A DNA stretch of 64,000 nucleotides. It comes from Arcuatula senhousia. Its lineage: Eukaryota > Mollusca > Bivalvia > Mytilida > Mytilidae. The notes beneath the pieces are model-generated. The model searched no databases. It had not been told where the DNA came from and worked only from the letters and a program-made list of their open reading frames with translations. Positions 1 to 15,600 of the stretch are shown here, piece after piece. A program made the translations under genes and the position numbers. The DNA lies in NCBI GenBank assembly GCA_963971305.1, contig OZ020303.1, positions 62,310,867-62,374,866 on the forward strand. Direction: 5' to 3'. Numbering within the stretch: the first letter of the stretch is position 1; each line of letters begins with the position of its first letter.

Positions 1-506
1 TTACCATTTTATTGATTGGCAATTGTTTTATTTAATTAATAAGATTAATCAATCTGTTGATCTTTTCATTACTGAATCATTCAATAATTGATGAAAATGG
101 TAACTAAATTATGGCTTTTTAAAGGATTACTTCTTAATTCAATAGTTTATTTTGTTACATTCACAGTTAAGCTATTTATCAAATCTTCCAGAACTCAAAG
201 ACATAAAGTTGCATTGACAACTTTATTACACTTAGCTAGTAAATTTCTAAGATCTAAGAGTCATAACTCCCATAAAATCAGCAAAGGAAAAAACAAGTCC
301 TAGTAATATGCAAAACTACATAAGGTGTCTGTCTATTCTGCATACTAAAGTTCAATTGATTCAGTTGAGGCTTTAAAGGAGTTGTGCTGATAAACATATT
401 GACAAATGTCAAAAACAATAGGTCTCCCAACTTACTCAAGGGGAGACATGATATCCATTCCTGCAACTGCACGAACAATATTTTTGACAAAAGCTATTTT
501 TTTTAC

Positions 507-635
507 CTGCTCCAGCATCTTTGGTGACAATAGTGAAGTATGCTGGCTCATTGACAATGCCATGACTTAGACCAGGCCCATAGGCAGTAACATGTCCACT
601 ATTAACAGCATCCACATGGAACTTGAATGGACTTC
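507..635 (-). CDS. FLN: filamin exon 32: end of repeat 16, start of repeat 17
   Basis: 129 bp, phase 1-1, residues 2128-2170: [44 protein letters not shown]. It matches [40 protein letters not shown] of the vertebrate repeat 16/17 junction almost residue for residue. Donor gtaaaa at 506-505. The rest of repeat 17 and all later repeats lie beyond the left edge; positions 1-506 are intron with nothing recognised. Confidence 0.96.
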
Positions 636-3600
636 CTGCAATAAAGATTTTAGAAGATATAGACAAGCTAATTTGGTGTTTGTATTGTTCAGATAAAATT
701 TTCTTCACATTTGTTCATGCTGACCAATCTCACAACATGGAAAAGTAAATTCAATCTGTAGATTAATCTGATTTGGGACTGACATACAAAAGAAAGAATG
801 GAACTGAACACTTTATTTATACCCTTTTAACTTGTAGCTAAGGTATCAAAATCTTTTGTCAAAGAAAATTTCAAAGGTACATCCCTTTAATTTAAGCTGA
901 TCTTTATTTGTTTTAGCCTACACCGGTAAAAATGCCACGCATGTGATACATATGTGTCACATGTGTTTCACATATGTGTGACACGCATGTGAATTAGATG
1001 TTTCCTGCCACACATGTATCACATGTGTAGATTTCAAAATAATTTGAAATATATTCATATGATTTTATGCATGCATCGTGCTTATGTGAAATTTCAACAT
1101 GTGTTTCACATATGTGAAACGCATGTGCCTCACACATGTGACACACATGTAATACACGCATGTGTCACATGCGAGTCTACAAACGCATGTGACACACATG
1201 CGGAACGCATGTGAATCACATGTGACACAGGTGTGGCATTTTACACGTCTTTCACATGTGTGGCATTTTTTGCAGTGTAAGATATGGCATAAAAACATTT
1301 GAACAGCAAATAGATCAGTTAAAGGCTCATTTGGAAAAAAAATTCTAACCAAGAGATACCATAATGCAATAAAACATTACATGAAATTTTTTATATGTAT
1401 TATCAAGCTTAAATTTTCGGCTACAGGTATATATCATAGATCTCTATACTGTATGTAGATTGCAGAAAAGATTATAAATATCAGAAAAAAACATCTAATT
1501 GGTTACTTGATTGCCGACTTGCAGTAAAATTGGCAAATATTCCAATAGGAGGACATAAATCTCCAGCAAAGACAATAATATGTTAATACACTAGAGATTT
1601 ATCAGTTTTTGATAGATTTTATTGCAAAAGTTTTGAGTGATTACATCCTAACTGTGTAGTGCAAACCAAATTCTTTTGTTTTGGCAAAATTTCACAAAAT
1701 AAGTCATTAAATACAGGTGTATCTAACCACCCAGTTAAACTATCAAGTATTCTCTTCCTTTATGGGAACATAGATGCACATATCATGAATTCTCAGAAAA
1801 ATTTGCCAAAATATTCATATTCAAAGTACATTTTATTGCTTTTCATCAAAGTACTTTATTTAACACAAGACAAACAAGATTGGGTGTTGAAAATCATTCA
1901 AAACCAGACAAAATACTCCGTACATGTCAATGCCAAATGTGCACTTTTCAAAAAATAACCTCAGGAATGATTTTTGGTAATGTAGATGCTTGTGTTTTAT
2001 TTGGGTGGTCACATTTAACTTGAAGCTTTGAAATAAAAAATACTGTAACAAGAAAGAGTCGCTAAAGGATGCCACATCCTGGTTCAAGGACGTCAAGTGA
2101 GTGAACTGATTGTTCTAGCCAATGTTAAAAGATATTATTTAAGAGCTGTTATTCAATTTTTTTCTCCCATCCTGCATCACAACTTACCATCAATTTCCTC
2201 ATTGTTGTAGTTGACATGGAGTTCGTGTAGTCCTGTCTCTGTTGGTTGGTATCTGATGGTGACAGTTCCGTCCTTGTTGTCCTCTATCTTGGGGTAGGCT
2301 GTCTTGCCAGACGGCATGACTATCTTGGCTACAATAGAAGATTAAGATGATGGTTATTGATGGAAATGAATTGTTTTCAAAATTTCAAATAGAAATGTTC
2401 ACTTTTGGCTTGAGTGTCGCTGATTTCAGCCTTTAAAGGACAACACAACTATTAGCTGAAACCCTGTTGCACTTTTGTTTTAAATAATTCAGTTCATTGC
2501 AAAAAGTGCAATTCAAATAATCATGTTTTGGAGTAAAACAGCTTTTAATAAAATAAGGTATTCTTAAAGTTGTAAAGTTTAAGTGATATCTAAGAGCACC
2601 AATCATCATGGGTAAAGAATTTATACCAATAACTACAGCACAAGATTTGATGTCACAAAACATGCAATGGAGTCATAGTTTTTACAAGGTAACTGCATTA
2701 TTGCTTAGCCTTGTCCTAATGTACTATGACCTTACATTTTTTTTAGTCCCAAACTTCATACGAGGCTGCAGAAAATGCTACAGGAATACAAATGCTATAT
2801 AATTCCCTACCTGATACAAAGTTAAAGATAGGTCCTACTGGTATACAGAAGTCTACTGGTTGGAAAAGTCCAGCTCCTGGTGCGGCACCCTTAACGGCAT
2901 CCACAGTATCGGCAGTGATAAGATCCTCACCAACCTAAAGATATCAGAAAAAAAACGTTATTGTACTGAGCAATAAGAAAATTTCACAAAAATATAGAAC
3001 TGGCTATAAAATTTTAAGTCCTCCTCAAGCTAAAAATATCGGAATAAGGTTATCTTTATATGCCATCAAAAAAAAACTTAAAATAAAATTACAAATTATC
3101 AAGAAAAAATCATTTAGGTTAAACATAAAACTAATTTTGATCAGAAATTCTTCAAAAAGCACTTTCGGAGTATCACCTGCATGTTTCTTGGCAGAAACTT
3201 AAAATAAAAGAAGGCAGCTTTTCAAGCTCTTGAAATCTGACGATGAATTTTCATATCTAGAAAGAATGTATCAAAACCAATGAATCAATCTATGATGAAG
3301 CATTTTTCATTATCTTACCAAATTTTACTTTTAGACAACACGATTTCATCAGTGCATGCACCGAGAGAAAGAATCTTATAAAAACAATTTGTTTTCTAAT
3401 CTAAAAGAATGCATCTAAGAAATTGAAACATCATGCCAAGACTATATTAGACACCATTATTAAGGGTTAGTAATAAGAAATAAGATGTTTTGTTAAGACA
3501 AGCAATCAATTATCTGTTAATAATTTCTGCTATTTCTTTTTTTTCTACAATAAAGCTGAATGTGAGTTATGCTTGTAAATTAATTTTCATACAAGACAAA

Positions 3601-6600
3601 ATACATGAAATAAGAAAGAGTCTGAAGATTATTTCACAATTTTCAGTAATTACTTGAGAGAATTTGAAAACTGTATTTATGTTCCTATACTATTTACTAT
3701 CATTTATCTTGCCCAAATGTTTGTGTTTCATCTCTTCCATGCCAATAAAATAATTTCATGTATTTCATTACTTATTACACCTTTTTTCAATTTATTAATT
3801 TCAATTCAAAGCTTAAAGACATACAAGTCCATATTTTGACCAAAAAATATAATTTGATATGAATATAACAAACCCTCTTAAACAAACACCACAACCATTT
3901 AAATAAGGAATATGAATGAGATGGTTTCTACCACCAAAGGCTATAAAATTCTCAAGTTATTCTATGCTTACCGGCTGTTTAAGGTATTCTTCATACTCTT
4001 CAGGAGAAACGGCCTAAAACAAGGTGAAGTCAGTGAGACATGCAGTTATACATGCAAATAAGTACAATCTTTGTATTAGTGACATTCAATAGGCTAAGAT
4101 CATTCATGGAAACTTTCTCCACGCCTTTTTTTCTTTAACTTCTTGTAATTGCTGTTCTTTTCCCCTTAAATTAGTAAAATTTATATGCTTTGACAATTCT
4201 TGAAAACTTCCTCCATGCAATATTTTTAAGATATTTCTCTGTATTTTTTTTTTATGATGTAAGAATAATTTTTGTAACAATTTCTAGAATGTCTGACATT
4301 TCTTGGCAGATCATTGCAGTATTTTATGCAGTCTGGACTGGTGTTACATACATTGAAAACAATCTTAAAGTACAAACAAAGGTAGCAAAAATTTGTAACT
4401 ATTAAGACACCTATATGTGTCTTTTGGTTAAAATAATGCTACATGTACATGTACAAGAACATAACTACCACTAAATTAATTCATAATTCAATACTACCAA
4501 AATGCATCAAACATGAATGAAGAGACCCCCTTCTAATAATAACTTTATAAAACCTCTTATCAACACAATTTATTTAGATAGGATATTTTGGCTGATCAGT
4601 AAAAATCAATTAAGACTCTAATAGCTTTTTCTGTTTCTATCAATTATAACTACAAGTACATTCCATCCTAGAACATGTGGAGAAGATTATTGAACACTTA
4701 AAACAAAATGTTTGTTTTTCCTGTCTATTTGTTCAATCCAATCAAGAATTTTTTAATAATACACTCTTCAGATTTGACTGGATTTTTATGCCCCATCTAA
4801 GTAATGGGGCTTATAATGTTTTGTGTTTGTCCGTCTGTCAATCCCAAATGTAGCAAGACGGGGCATTATGTCTTTTGGACATTTCTTGCTTGCTATTACA
4901 TAAATCTGTAGGCAGATCTAAGAATTTAACAGGGGGTTTATTTATTTCTGGTTTCATAAGAACGTGCCCCTGAGTTCTAAATCTGCATGCCTTTGGGCAA
5001 GTTCAAAAATCCCACCTAGGGTACCATGGGCAGATTATTTCTCCCAGATTAAAAAATAAAACAGAACAAGGGTGACCAAAGTATAGTGTACATTTGGAAC
5101 ATTTATCCAACCTTGTCCTGCCCCAAGAGGACGAATTTCTCCATACTGGGTTACCCTTGGTGCAAGCTTAAGCTACATAAACTCAGAAAACTAAGTGAAC
5201 TGGTCTCAATACAATGTTTGGTACTACTTTCTAACAGTCTTCAGAGTTCTTAATGTTACTACACAAAACTGACAAACAGTCCAAAACTGTATATGCCAAG
5301 AATCAAGGTAATTAAATTTATGACAGTATACTTTAAAATGAAACAGATGAATTTTCAGAGAAGTCATTAGCATAAAACATTAACAAATTAATAGTTTAAA
5401 ATGCTTACAAAAGTTTCAAAGTTACACATTAACAAAAAAATAAATGTTTCAAAGGAAAAATATTTTGAATAGCATGATTTACGATAGTTTTACTGTATCT
5501 TTTTTTCTTCTGTCAGTTGTAAATCAAAGGGAAATAACTATAAATTTGAAAACATCTTGAAAAACAACAATTAGCAAATATTTTGAACCTATTTTGACAG
5601 AAAAATAAAGCATTAAGGATATAGTTTGAAGGGTATACCCAGCTTGTTTTAATGATTTCATCTTTACTTAATTGAATGCAAACAAATATCCACTAAAAAA
5701 TATACAATTTAATGTATTCTGAACCAGATTTATCTGTGTTTCTATGACTAGGGCTATTATTGATTAAATTATCGTCAGAATCAGAAATTATTGTAAAAAT
5801 CAAACTTAAATCACACTAGGATGGAAGATACTGAAAAGATCAGACAGAAGTAAAATAAGTTGGTCAAAGTTATAAACAACATCAAGTGGAAAACAAATGA
5901 ATGTTGGTAAGACTTTGTAAACTAGGTTGAAGTAATTTTTTGGCAGGAAATAGTGAAACTTGGTATTAAAAAGACCTAGAATCCAATTTGTCTTCATATT
6001 CAATGCATCAACCTGCCTTAAAGATTTACATGGGAAGCAGTTGTTCTGCAAAACAAACAATTAAGCCCCAACATTAAAATAAATCCTTGACTCCATTACT
6101 CCTAAATCATTTGAGTGTCTACCAGTCATAAACAGGGAAGAAACATCCTTTTCAATTTTACTAATTATCTTGAAATGCAGTTTATCATTGATAGGAATGT
6201 TGGTATGGAAACAAAATGCCAAAAATTACCTCTATCATACTATGTTGAAAGAGTCTATAATTAGCCACTAGTTAAAAAACCCTTTGAAAAACTCTATTCT
6301 TTAAAGTACTTTGTTTTTCCAGGCAACATTCCTTTTGATTTCTATTTTTAGAAACATGGATGCCAAAAATAAATGCATTGTATTTTTGGTTATCTGCAGG
6401 ATGTGATCTAAGCAACCATTCAAGCTATCATGACTGAAATTATAGTACACATGTTAAAATTAATTGTAAAAAAACTTTAAAAAAAAAGACAACTACTGAA
6501 TGACTGTACAGTTAACACAGTGACAGTTAAAGTGTCACAAAAAGACTGTTAATGCTTATCATATGTTACATTGTACTAGTTTTAACTGAAATGAAAATTT

Positions 6601-9600
6601 AATCATCTACATACCCTTTCTTTTTATAGAAATTGGAAAAATTAGATTGGGACATGTTTTGGCACAGAGATTGAACTGCCCTTGTAAAAAGTGTGTAAAT
6701 TTGGCAATCTTTAACTGCCCAAAACTGAACCCACTCAGTCACTCTTCTCTTACAAATAAAGTTCAGAACATTACTAAGAAGACATGATTCTATCTAATGA
6801 GACTTATTAAGTAACTGCTTCTTTCTTTACCATTATGGAGCGAAATCACAAAATCTGAACAAAAAATCTAAATACGATTTGACATTTGCTCTCATAAAGG
6901 GTTCACTGCACATAGTATCTACCCCTAGGACTCTTCTTCCCTGGCATGTTATTGTTAGGATTAGATATTCTCACATTCCTCCATAGGAAACCAGCAAAAT
7001 GCCAAAAGTTTATCTAAGAAATATTTACTTGTTTATTTACCAGCCTTATCACTATGGTCAGTTAGACAGAATAAGGGTTATTTTTCTAATTGGGGGATAA
7101 TCAATAGTTTTCGTATTTTGTCTGTGATAACTTGAGATACTGGTTACTGAGGGTATTGGTCAGACAGATTATGGAGTGTCAAAAGTTCCTGACCAATGCA
7201 CTATCCAAAGAGTTTTAATTTAGCCAAGAGTTTCATGTGATTATGCATAAAAATACAGATAAGTTTGAGAAAGTTCTATCCTACTCTTACAAAATTGCAA
7301 CATGTTATTCAGTCACTCTGACACTTAAATATTGATCAAAGATCAACAACTCCTACAAAATATACAGACAAAAATGCCAAAAACTAGGAATCAAAACTCT
7401 CTGTCAAAAAGTTTGTTTAGGGGGTCATTGTAATGATGAGGAAAATAGTATTGAAACCTTACTTTTAGTCACTTTGTCATGAAGTACAATTTCAATAGAG
7501 ACGGTGAAAAATAAGATATTTCCAATTGATTAAGTTTCATTCCTAGCTATTTCTATAAAAACCAATTTTTCTACCATACCACAATTTCTAAAATGCAGAA
7601 CTTTTATGCAGGTGAACTATATTTATTTAAATAATGTTTTAATGTAGTTTCTAAGATAAGTTTCTATTTAAACCATGACATCTTTACATATCTTTTTCCA
7701 ACTGTGGTTGTAATTGCATAATTATCAATTTTATTGACTGATTTTTTTCTTCATATTACTTGATGCCAGTTTTGAGCTTCTTACAATGTAATGCACAACT
7801 GCAACATCTTAAAAACCCATTTGATCATTTTCTTCTCTATGGTTCATGCTTTGAATTTGATAAAAAAAAATAAAACCTGATAGAAGAGGTTTGTAAGATA
7901 AAAGAAAAGTAGTAATTAATCGAAAAGGTAAATGTGATTATTAATTTTCTGTTCTCATTGCATTAATTACTTAAAAGCCATGAAAACCTGCGGAAATGAA
8001 TAAATTTTACAATTTTTTGCTGGATCTACATAAGTATTGCATAATATTTAGCAATCAGTGAGGCGGGCAAAAAAAACCAAGAGCATTCCCTAGGTGGATT
8101 TTGCCATATCACCTCCCATGCAACAAAAAGAGTTTTTAAATGTCTATAATATTTACTTTTTCATTATTTGCAATTTTATCCCACAAAATTATTCAACATA
8201 AAACTAATAATCCGAATTTGCCGTGTTGGATAAATGTAAAAGGATCAATGTGAAAAGGTTCCAAACATGTCTCAAAAGAAATATCAGTATCTATCAGTGT
8301 TTCTATGTAACAATATTATCTTTGCATCATTTATTCAAATTTATTTTCATTCTTTGTTAAAAGGTTTTTTTTAACTTAAAGAAAAAAGAATTAAGCCTAC
8401 CTGCTTCCAACTTATATTTCCTAATTATAAAGTTTTGAAATCTGAAATTTTCTTCTTCAAATATTGGAGAAATTCTAAAACTAGTCCTCAGTTTTCAGCG
8501 AAAAAAAATCATTCAAAGAGATTGAAATCTGACAACTGGTTTACTGCACAGTGTTCATCTATTTTGGCAATAGACATCTGGTGTAAGGAAAATCTTCCAA
8601 TTTTACAACTATCTTTTATCAATACATCAGTCAGTAGTAAATAAATATATATATGCAAATTATTCATTTGTCAGATGGGAATACACATTCAATTGTAAAC
8701 TTCCAAGACTATGAAAATTTTTAACTAGGAAAAAATAAATAACACTAAACAGATGAATTTTTGTTGTAAGAGATAATAAATTAAATACTTATTTCAGATT
8801 ATTTAATTTCAAACTAATTTAAAATAAAAACAATCTATTTTGGTTTTTTTTTTGTCAAGTTTTGGATAAATATTTATAAATTTTCCCTCAGCTACCCCTA
8901 ATTTTCATCAACCTTCTCTGATTGGTTGAATTCTTTCATAGGGGAAGAGCAAAGAACTGCAACAGATTCCTGCTTGCCATTTTTGTGCATCATAGATAAA
9001 CATCAAGTTCTTTCTAACTGATTTATAATCCTAAAAATACTTGTCTAAATTATATCAGTTTTTTATTTGAATTATATAATGTCTAATTGCATAAAACAGA
9101 AACTCATTGTTTCATCAACAAAGTAATTAAATGTACAGATATAGCCAATTTTACAGTCTACATGTTTTATAACTGCCCACACTCTTGTTGTTTTTCTTCA
9201 ATATAACATGTCATAATACATAGAGTAAATATTCTTGCAAAAGATGTACAGCTATTTTAATACAAATGTATACAAAAAACTTTACAGGAAAGTTTTATAA
9301 CAGAAAATCTACTTTTACTTTATTGTCATATCAAAATCATGCAACTTAAAATATGAATTCTTGTCTATTGAAATAACTACCTGTATATGAAATATATTTT
9401 CAAGTTTGTACTTCGTTTCGACATGCAAAGTGCATTTTTCGCATTCATATAGCAGAATCTTAAAATCATATCAATAGAATATACCCGTTTTGAATGTTAC
9501 TAAATTGAAGTTTAGAATGTTCCATGCATATATCATATTTTTATAAAGATTTAATGAAGAATATTTCCTTACCGTAGACCCATTCCAATCACAGACTGGA

Positions 9601-12600
9601 TATGTTGTAACCTTAGGAGGGAAATCAAAATCAAATCATTCAACAATCAAACCTTTTTCGCCTATTTTTTGGCCTTATTTAAACTATATGAAATGTTTAA
9701 CATCATTTTCCAGTCAACAATTGGGTTTGTTTTTGGATCAAATCAAGGTGGTGGTTCGAGTATCTTTAATTGATTAAAGAGAAAAAAAAATCATAAGAGT
9801 GGCCTGTCCATCTTTCATTTCCACCCATGCAAAAATGAATAAAAATCTGTCAAAGTCCAAAACGGACGGATTTTGGTTCAACAGAAAATAGGTGAGCGAC
9901 AACCCTAAATCAAATCCCACCTTATGGGACCCCACCCTGATCCTGTATCCATAATATCAAGTGGCTGTGATTAGTAGTTGCTGCGAAAACTTATTCCCTG
10001 CATGCCACCCAACTGCCTGACATTCACCATTTTATAAACCGGATTTTCACTCCGTGAAATCTGGCCAAAAATGTAGTTAAAAAAAAACAGTTCTCCAACA
10101 TTTTCAGAATTTCACTTATTTTAAACAAAACCCTATAATATGGCATTCATAAAAATACATACAAATGCATTAGACAGAATAGGTAAATGATATAAATCAA
10201 GAAATATACAGATCTGTAGATATCAAGTCTAGACAAAAGGAAAGGGACACTTCTAAAATATGGACAGGACAGAACTAATAACCCTCATTCTTTGGCAAAC
10301 AAGGTCCCATGAAAAGGGCCATATAACCTGGGCCTACACCGAGGTCAAAGAATTACCTTAGGCTCCTAATACATGTAGGAGCAATTCTCTCAGTAAGTTT
10401 TAATCAGATTTATGGAAGGATTTTGTTCATCATGATTATGATCATTTTGTTATTCAAAGTAATAAGAATCTAGCCCACATTTTAGAACTCATCTCTTTCT
10501 ATACATATGCTAAGAGTTGAATTAAAAATGCATTTACAATTGCTAGTTCATTCATATTTTCCCCTATTAAATTTAACCTTTCCCAAAACTATTTAAGTTC
10601 AGAATGAGTGCAGTCTACTTGGAACTTCATTTGAGAGAGCTTTGAATGTAAAAGTTTCAAAAATTTTCATCTAGGAGTTCAAGTACTAGCCAAAAACATG
10701 ATCAAACAAAAATCATTAACTAATCACATAATGTAATATTAATTATGATATTAATGAATGGTCTGATATTTTTAAGTGATATGCTTTTCCTTTCCAATCA
10801 GAAAATTTTCTACATGTACAATTTTTATCTCCACCCACATTTAAGAGCTGCAATGATCAAAGTAAACCATTGACTTTTTTGTACTTTACTCAGTTAATTG
10901 AGTAAACAGCAAGTTCGAAATTTAAGCCTTAATTCTACAACTTGAAAAACAAATTGCATGTTCAATCAAAAATCAAAGCAGACGCATGTTTGAATGTGTA
11001 TCATGTTAATACTTCTGATACAAGAACGATCAAATTGAATTGAAAACATTAGAGAAGATTCCAAACAGATAGTGAAAAGGAACTATAAAATCTGGGTTAA
11101 AATACAAGAAGCATGTTTTTTAATAGTGTGACCTATTTGACCTCCAAGAAAAACAAGAAGAAACGAACAGTAATTATCTCAAACAGTATCGACTTCAAGA
11201 AGTAGTTTTCTTTCTTCTTAAGGATGTTTATTTTTTTTACAATGGATAGTGTCAATGTTATAAGAAGCAGAAGATGTCTTTAATAACAATTATTCTAGTG
11301 GATAATTATCTATTACCTAATGCTTAACTTATTTTCAAGATCTTTCAAATAGTTTTTGAGAGTGTGGCGTGTGCGCTTAACTTTTCATCATACATTTTAA
11401 CATAAAACTTAAGATTTTTTTCTAGTTCTCTACCTACATGAACAGTTTTTTCAACCTTGAATATAGAATGTTGGCTCAACTTAGCAGTCTGAACTGTTTT
11501 ACTCAAAATTTTAAATGATCTCCCTTAAATTCTGTAGGTAGTGTGTAAAGTACAAGATTATCAAAGATTTGAACTCCTAGGTGACTCACAAATTCTTAGT
11601 AGAAGAGATCATGAAAATTTGACTAATTTCTATCACATTGGAGTCAAGGAAAAGGAATTTAGCACCTCAATAAATAAAGATGAATCACAAAAAAATATTG
11701 AAGTCATAGATGTAAATGAGTTAAAATTTGAAAGATTGCTAAAAAAGCAATAAAGATTTGTAAAATTTGTTTTTAAAGTGATGAACTTATCTCTTATCTT
11801 ATGATTTACACTCAATCATACAGAGAATTTAATATAAATTAAAACAAGGAATAAAATAGCGGTATAAGACCATGTGCTCACCAGTGAGCATACAAACCAT
11901 TTCTAAAATGGGAAATGAATGAAAACAAATAACCTCTATGCAAAAACTACTTCACTAAGGGAGCTTTTAAGGGAATGAAAATGATATTATATTAAACCAA
12001 TTTATTTTTCATTTCTTTTCAGCATGTATTTAAAACCTCAGCATTTTAATTGCTGCATCTTTGTACTTAACATTTGAAACTTATTTCAAGGCTTATTTCA
12101 CCTCTAAAATTTGTTCTCATGCAAAATAGCAAAACTCATGCCAATAGCATGCTCCTACAGTGTATGACACTCAAAGCAATATCCTTTAACTCTCACAATG
12201 TTTCAACTATTCACAACACTCTTGACACAAAGTTTTGTTGCAATCATGCAACTATTTTCACAAATGGAACAAAACAGGACAAACTGGTTTAGTTTTTAAT
12301 GCTATTTATGGAAATCACACGATTAAACCAGTACTTACAGCAGTAAAACCTTCAGTCTACAAGATTGTTTTTTATTGGTCAAAAAGTGTCACATGTCAAA
12401 ATTGAATTGTTTTTGAAAATAGAATAGCAAAGCTAAAATACATTGGACATTCAAAAAAACTTTTATTAGAGAAATCCTATTATAAAATAGGAAAAAGTTG
12501 AATGGTTGATAATTAAGTATAGTAGATTTCTTGATCTAGCAAGAAATTATTCCCTAATTTATATCATCTGAATCTTGAACAGACTGGATACCTGTACAAA

Positions 12601-15600
12601 CCAAACTGGTTTTCCAATTATTTCATCATTACATATCTAGAACCTCATAAATTACACTTTTATTTCCAACAATTTCTTTAGTCTCAATGGGGCTTGATTC
12701 AGAAAGGTTTTACAAATCTTTATTCTACGTCAATATATTAAATCAAAGCCACCTATATTCCGATCAGACACAACACATTATGCCTACCTGTATGTCATAT
12801 TCTCCTCCTGGTACGGGTTGACCACCAAATTTGATGTTGATGGTATAAGCTCCCTCCATCTGTGGTGTGAAAAGGAGACTGAAAGTTCCGTCGGCATTTT
12901 CTACGATGTCAATATCGATGTCGCTACCCTGTGGACTACGAATACGGCAGGTGACTTTACCCTCTCCAGCTTGTGAGGCATCAACACAGATGACAGTCTC
13001 TTTGTTGACTTGTACTGTCTTGTTTTCAAGACCTTCTGCAAAAGAAATGAAATGTGATTAAGTACATTTTTTTCAACTGTGTCCTTTTAATTAAAAGTTT
13101 ACTTTATTTGTATATAAATTGTTATTTTTTTAGACTTCTTTAATTAATGTGCTTATACATTTACCAAATAATTGGTATTTTTTTGCTGATTGGAATGAAA
13201 GGTCTGTTATCTTATTTTTGCTGATTCCAATTTTTACGTTCTTACATCTCAATTAACATATTAATATACTTCATACTATTTTATCACTATTTTAAATTTT
13301 GTGATCAAGAGTCAACCCCAAAATTATGCAAAAATTACCAATTATACGATATTACAACTTGCTTAGCTAAGACTAAATTACACAAAATCTGCTCACCTGT
13401 AATAACACACTTGCTGGCATCACCAGTTGGTCTAGAGGTGACCTTGAAAGGTGAGTTGGGGACTTCCCTTCCAGCAAACTGGACTCTGAGTACATAAGTA
13501 CCAAGATCATCAGGTATGTATTGAACAGTGAATGTTCCATCACCATTATCTTGAACAAATGGTTTGATAAAGGAACCATCAGGTCTCTGGAAAGGGAAAC
13601 AAGAAATGTTCAATAAAAAGTTAAAATAATTGAAATCAATAATTAACTTACAATGTTATAAACATTCTTAAAGTTTATGTATAACTGGAAATACTTTAAG
13701 TGAGATCAAAATACCTCTGCTGTATCGAATTAATCTTAAGTTTAATTTTCTCCTCTAAATGTGATCGAGAGCAAAGAAATTTCTTTTTGCACATCTCAAA
13801 ATGATGCTTCCTGCCTGTGAAGTTTCATCAACATCTACCTAGCAGTTTATGAGAAGTTGTGTTTAAAAAGAGATATGTTGACAGACAGAAAGACAGGGTG
13901 ATTCCTTGTATACCACAGGGAAAGGGGGAATAAAAACTTTCTTTTTTTATTTTAAACACAATGATTAATTTGACACTTGCTTTTGCTATCTAAAAGTTTT
14001 CACTACTGAATGAATTGTAAAATAACAAACAAGGGAAATCACTCAATCTCTCATGATAATACACAAATAAGCAATTGATAATGTCAAAAGATAAACTTGC
14101 TGACTTGCATGAACAGAGCTGTGAGGTGCACTGAATAAAGGTGTAACTTTGTCAATACCGATAGCATGTATCTGAATTTTAAGATACAAAACACCTTGTA
14201 CAACTTGCATGAACCAGTACATCAAAGTGTACAGAAACTAAAATTGAAATTGGATAATTAAGTAAATGAGACAAAAACTGAGTTCAGAATATTTTAGTCT
14301 AGGCGTTGACATTCAAATAATCATAATAACTTAAGTAATAAGGTGTTGGGTTTTTTTATGGTGGGCGGGTGTTAGGGTTTAACACCCTTTTCAACCAATT
14401 TTGGTCTCACAGGCTAGTCAGTTATAAAAGTGAAGGGAGCCACAGAAATTGGGCTTGCAACATTTTGGCATGAATATATATAAAAAAAAAATATAATTTT
14501 GTTTCCAATCTATAAGAAAAGATCAAACTTGATAAAAACAAATGTGGTTTGTCTAAAGCCAAAGAACAATCAGATCACACAAACTCAAGTTATTTATACA
14601 CAATTTCAACTGATTGATGGGTGTTAGATACAACACTGTTTTTACACAATTAGGGCCAAGATTGATAATGACTGATGAAATCAAAGTTAATCAGAGCTTC
14701 CTTATCACAGGGGTAATAAACAAGGACTTGATTGAAGGTTGAAAGGAAGAGTTAAAGTAATGCAATACACCAATAAATCACTAAACGTTTACTAAGGCAA
14801 AGGATAGGTGTTCAACAGGGGGTTAGATCATTCACTTATGTTTGAAAATGTGTGTCCATTGTACTTGTGCCAAAACTAAAAGAGTGTCAAGGTTTTTTTC
14901 TGAAGTGAGTGAACAATAAACAGCTAAACAATGACTTTAATTATTAGAGGTACTTGTATCCTTTTTATCTTTGAGTGATTTAAACTGAAGAAAATGTAAC
15001 GTTAAAATAATTGTACTTATTACGAAAATTTCATAGTTTTATTTTTCTAATCTCAAACAATAATGCATTCAAATCAATCAAATGCCCATAATTGAGTGAG
15101 AAATGGCTAATGAACATGTAATTTCGAGATAATTTAGTATCCAAAGTTATTTGACCCACATTTACTATAACAATTTTTGTTATATACGGTGTGTGGGTGT
15201 GTAAGGGTTTATTTTGACACACCTGAGCTATATAGGGAGGTTAGTTTGAATGGTGGAGGAAATAATAGTACCCAAAAGGAGACAACTCGGCCACCTAAGT
15301 GCCTGTTATATAAGAGAGCATTTCCAGCATTACAATAAATGGTTAACAATCTAATGAACACATATTTCTGTTCTAATCACTTTTGATAGACCTACCTGAA
15401 CAATGACATCTAGAGGAGCATTTCCAGCATTACGTGTGTCGATGGTGAAGACGGCTGGTACACTGGCATGGACATTCTTGCCGACACCAGGTCCTGAAAC
15501 AAGCACCTTGCTGGCATCCACTCCAGGGAATACCTCAACTGGGAAGGGACTGAAAAACAAACAGATTTATGAAACACATTTCCCATTAAAGCAAGATTCA

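Noticed and set aside
921..1277. Possible CRISPR-like array because of regularly recurring CACATGTG words
   Set aside because: The repeats are short and overlapping, there are no unique spacers of constant length, and the setting is an animal gene intron.
1014..1352. Open frames on both strands rich in Cys, His, Thr and Val
   Set aside because: They are translations of the palindromic repeat interior, which is why both strands stay open; not a gene.
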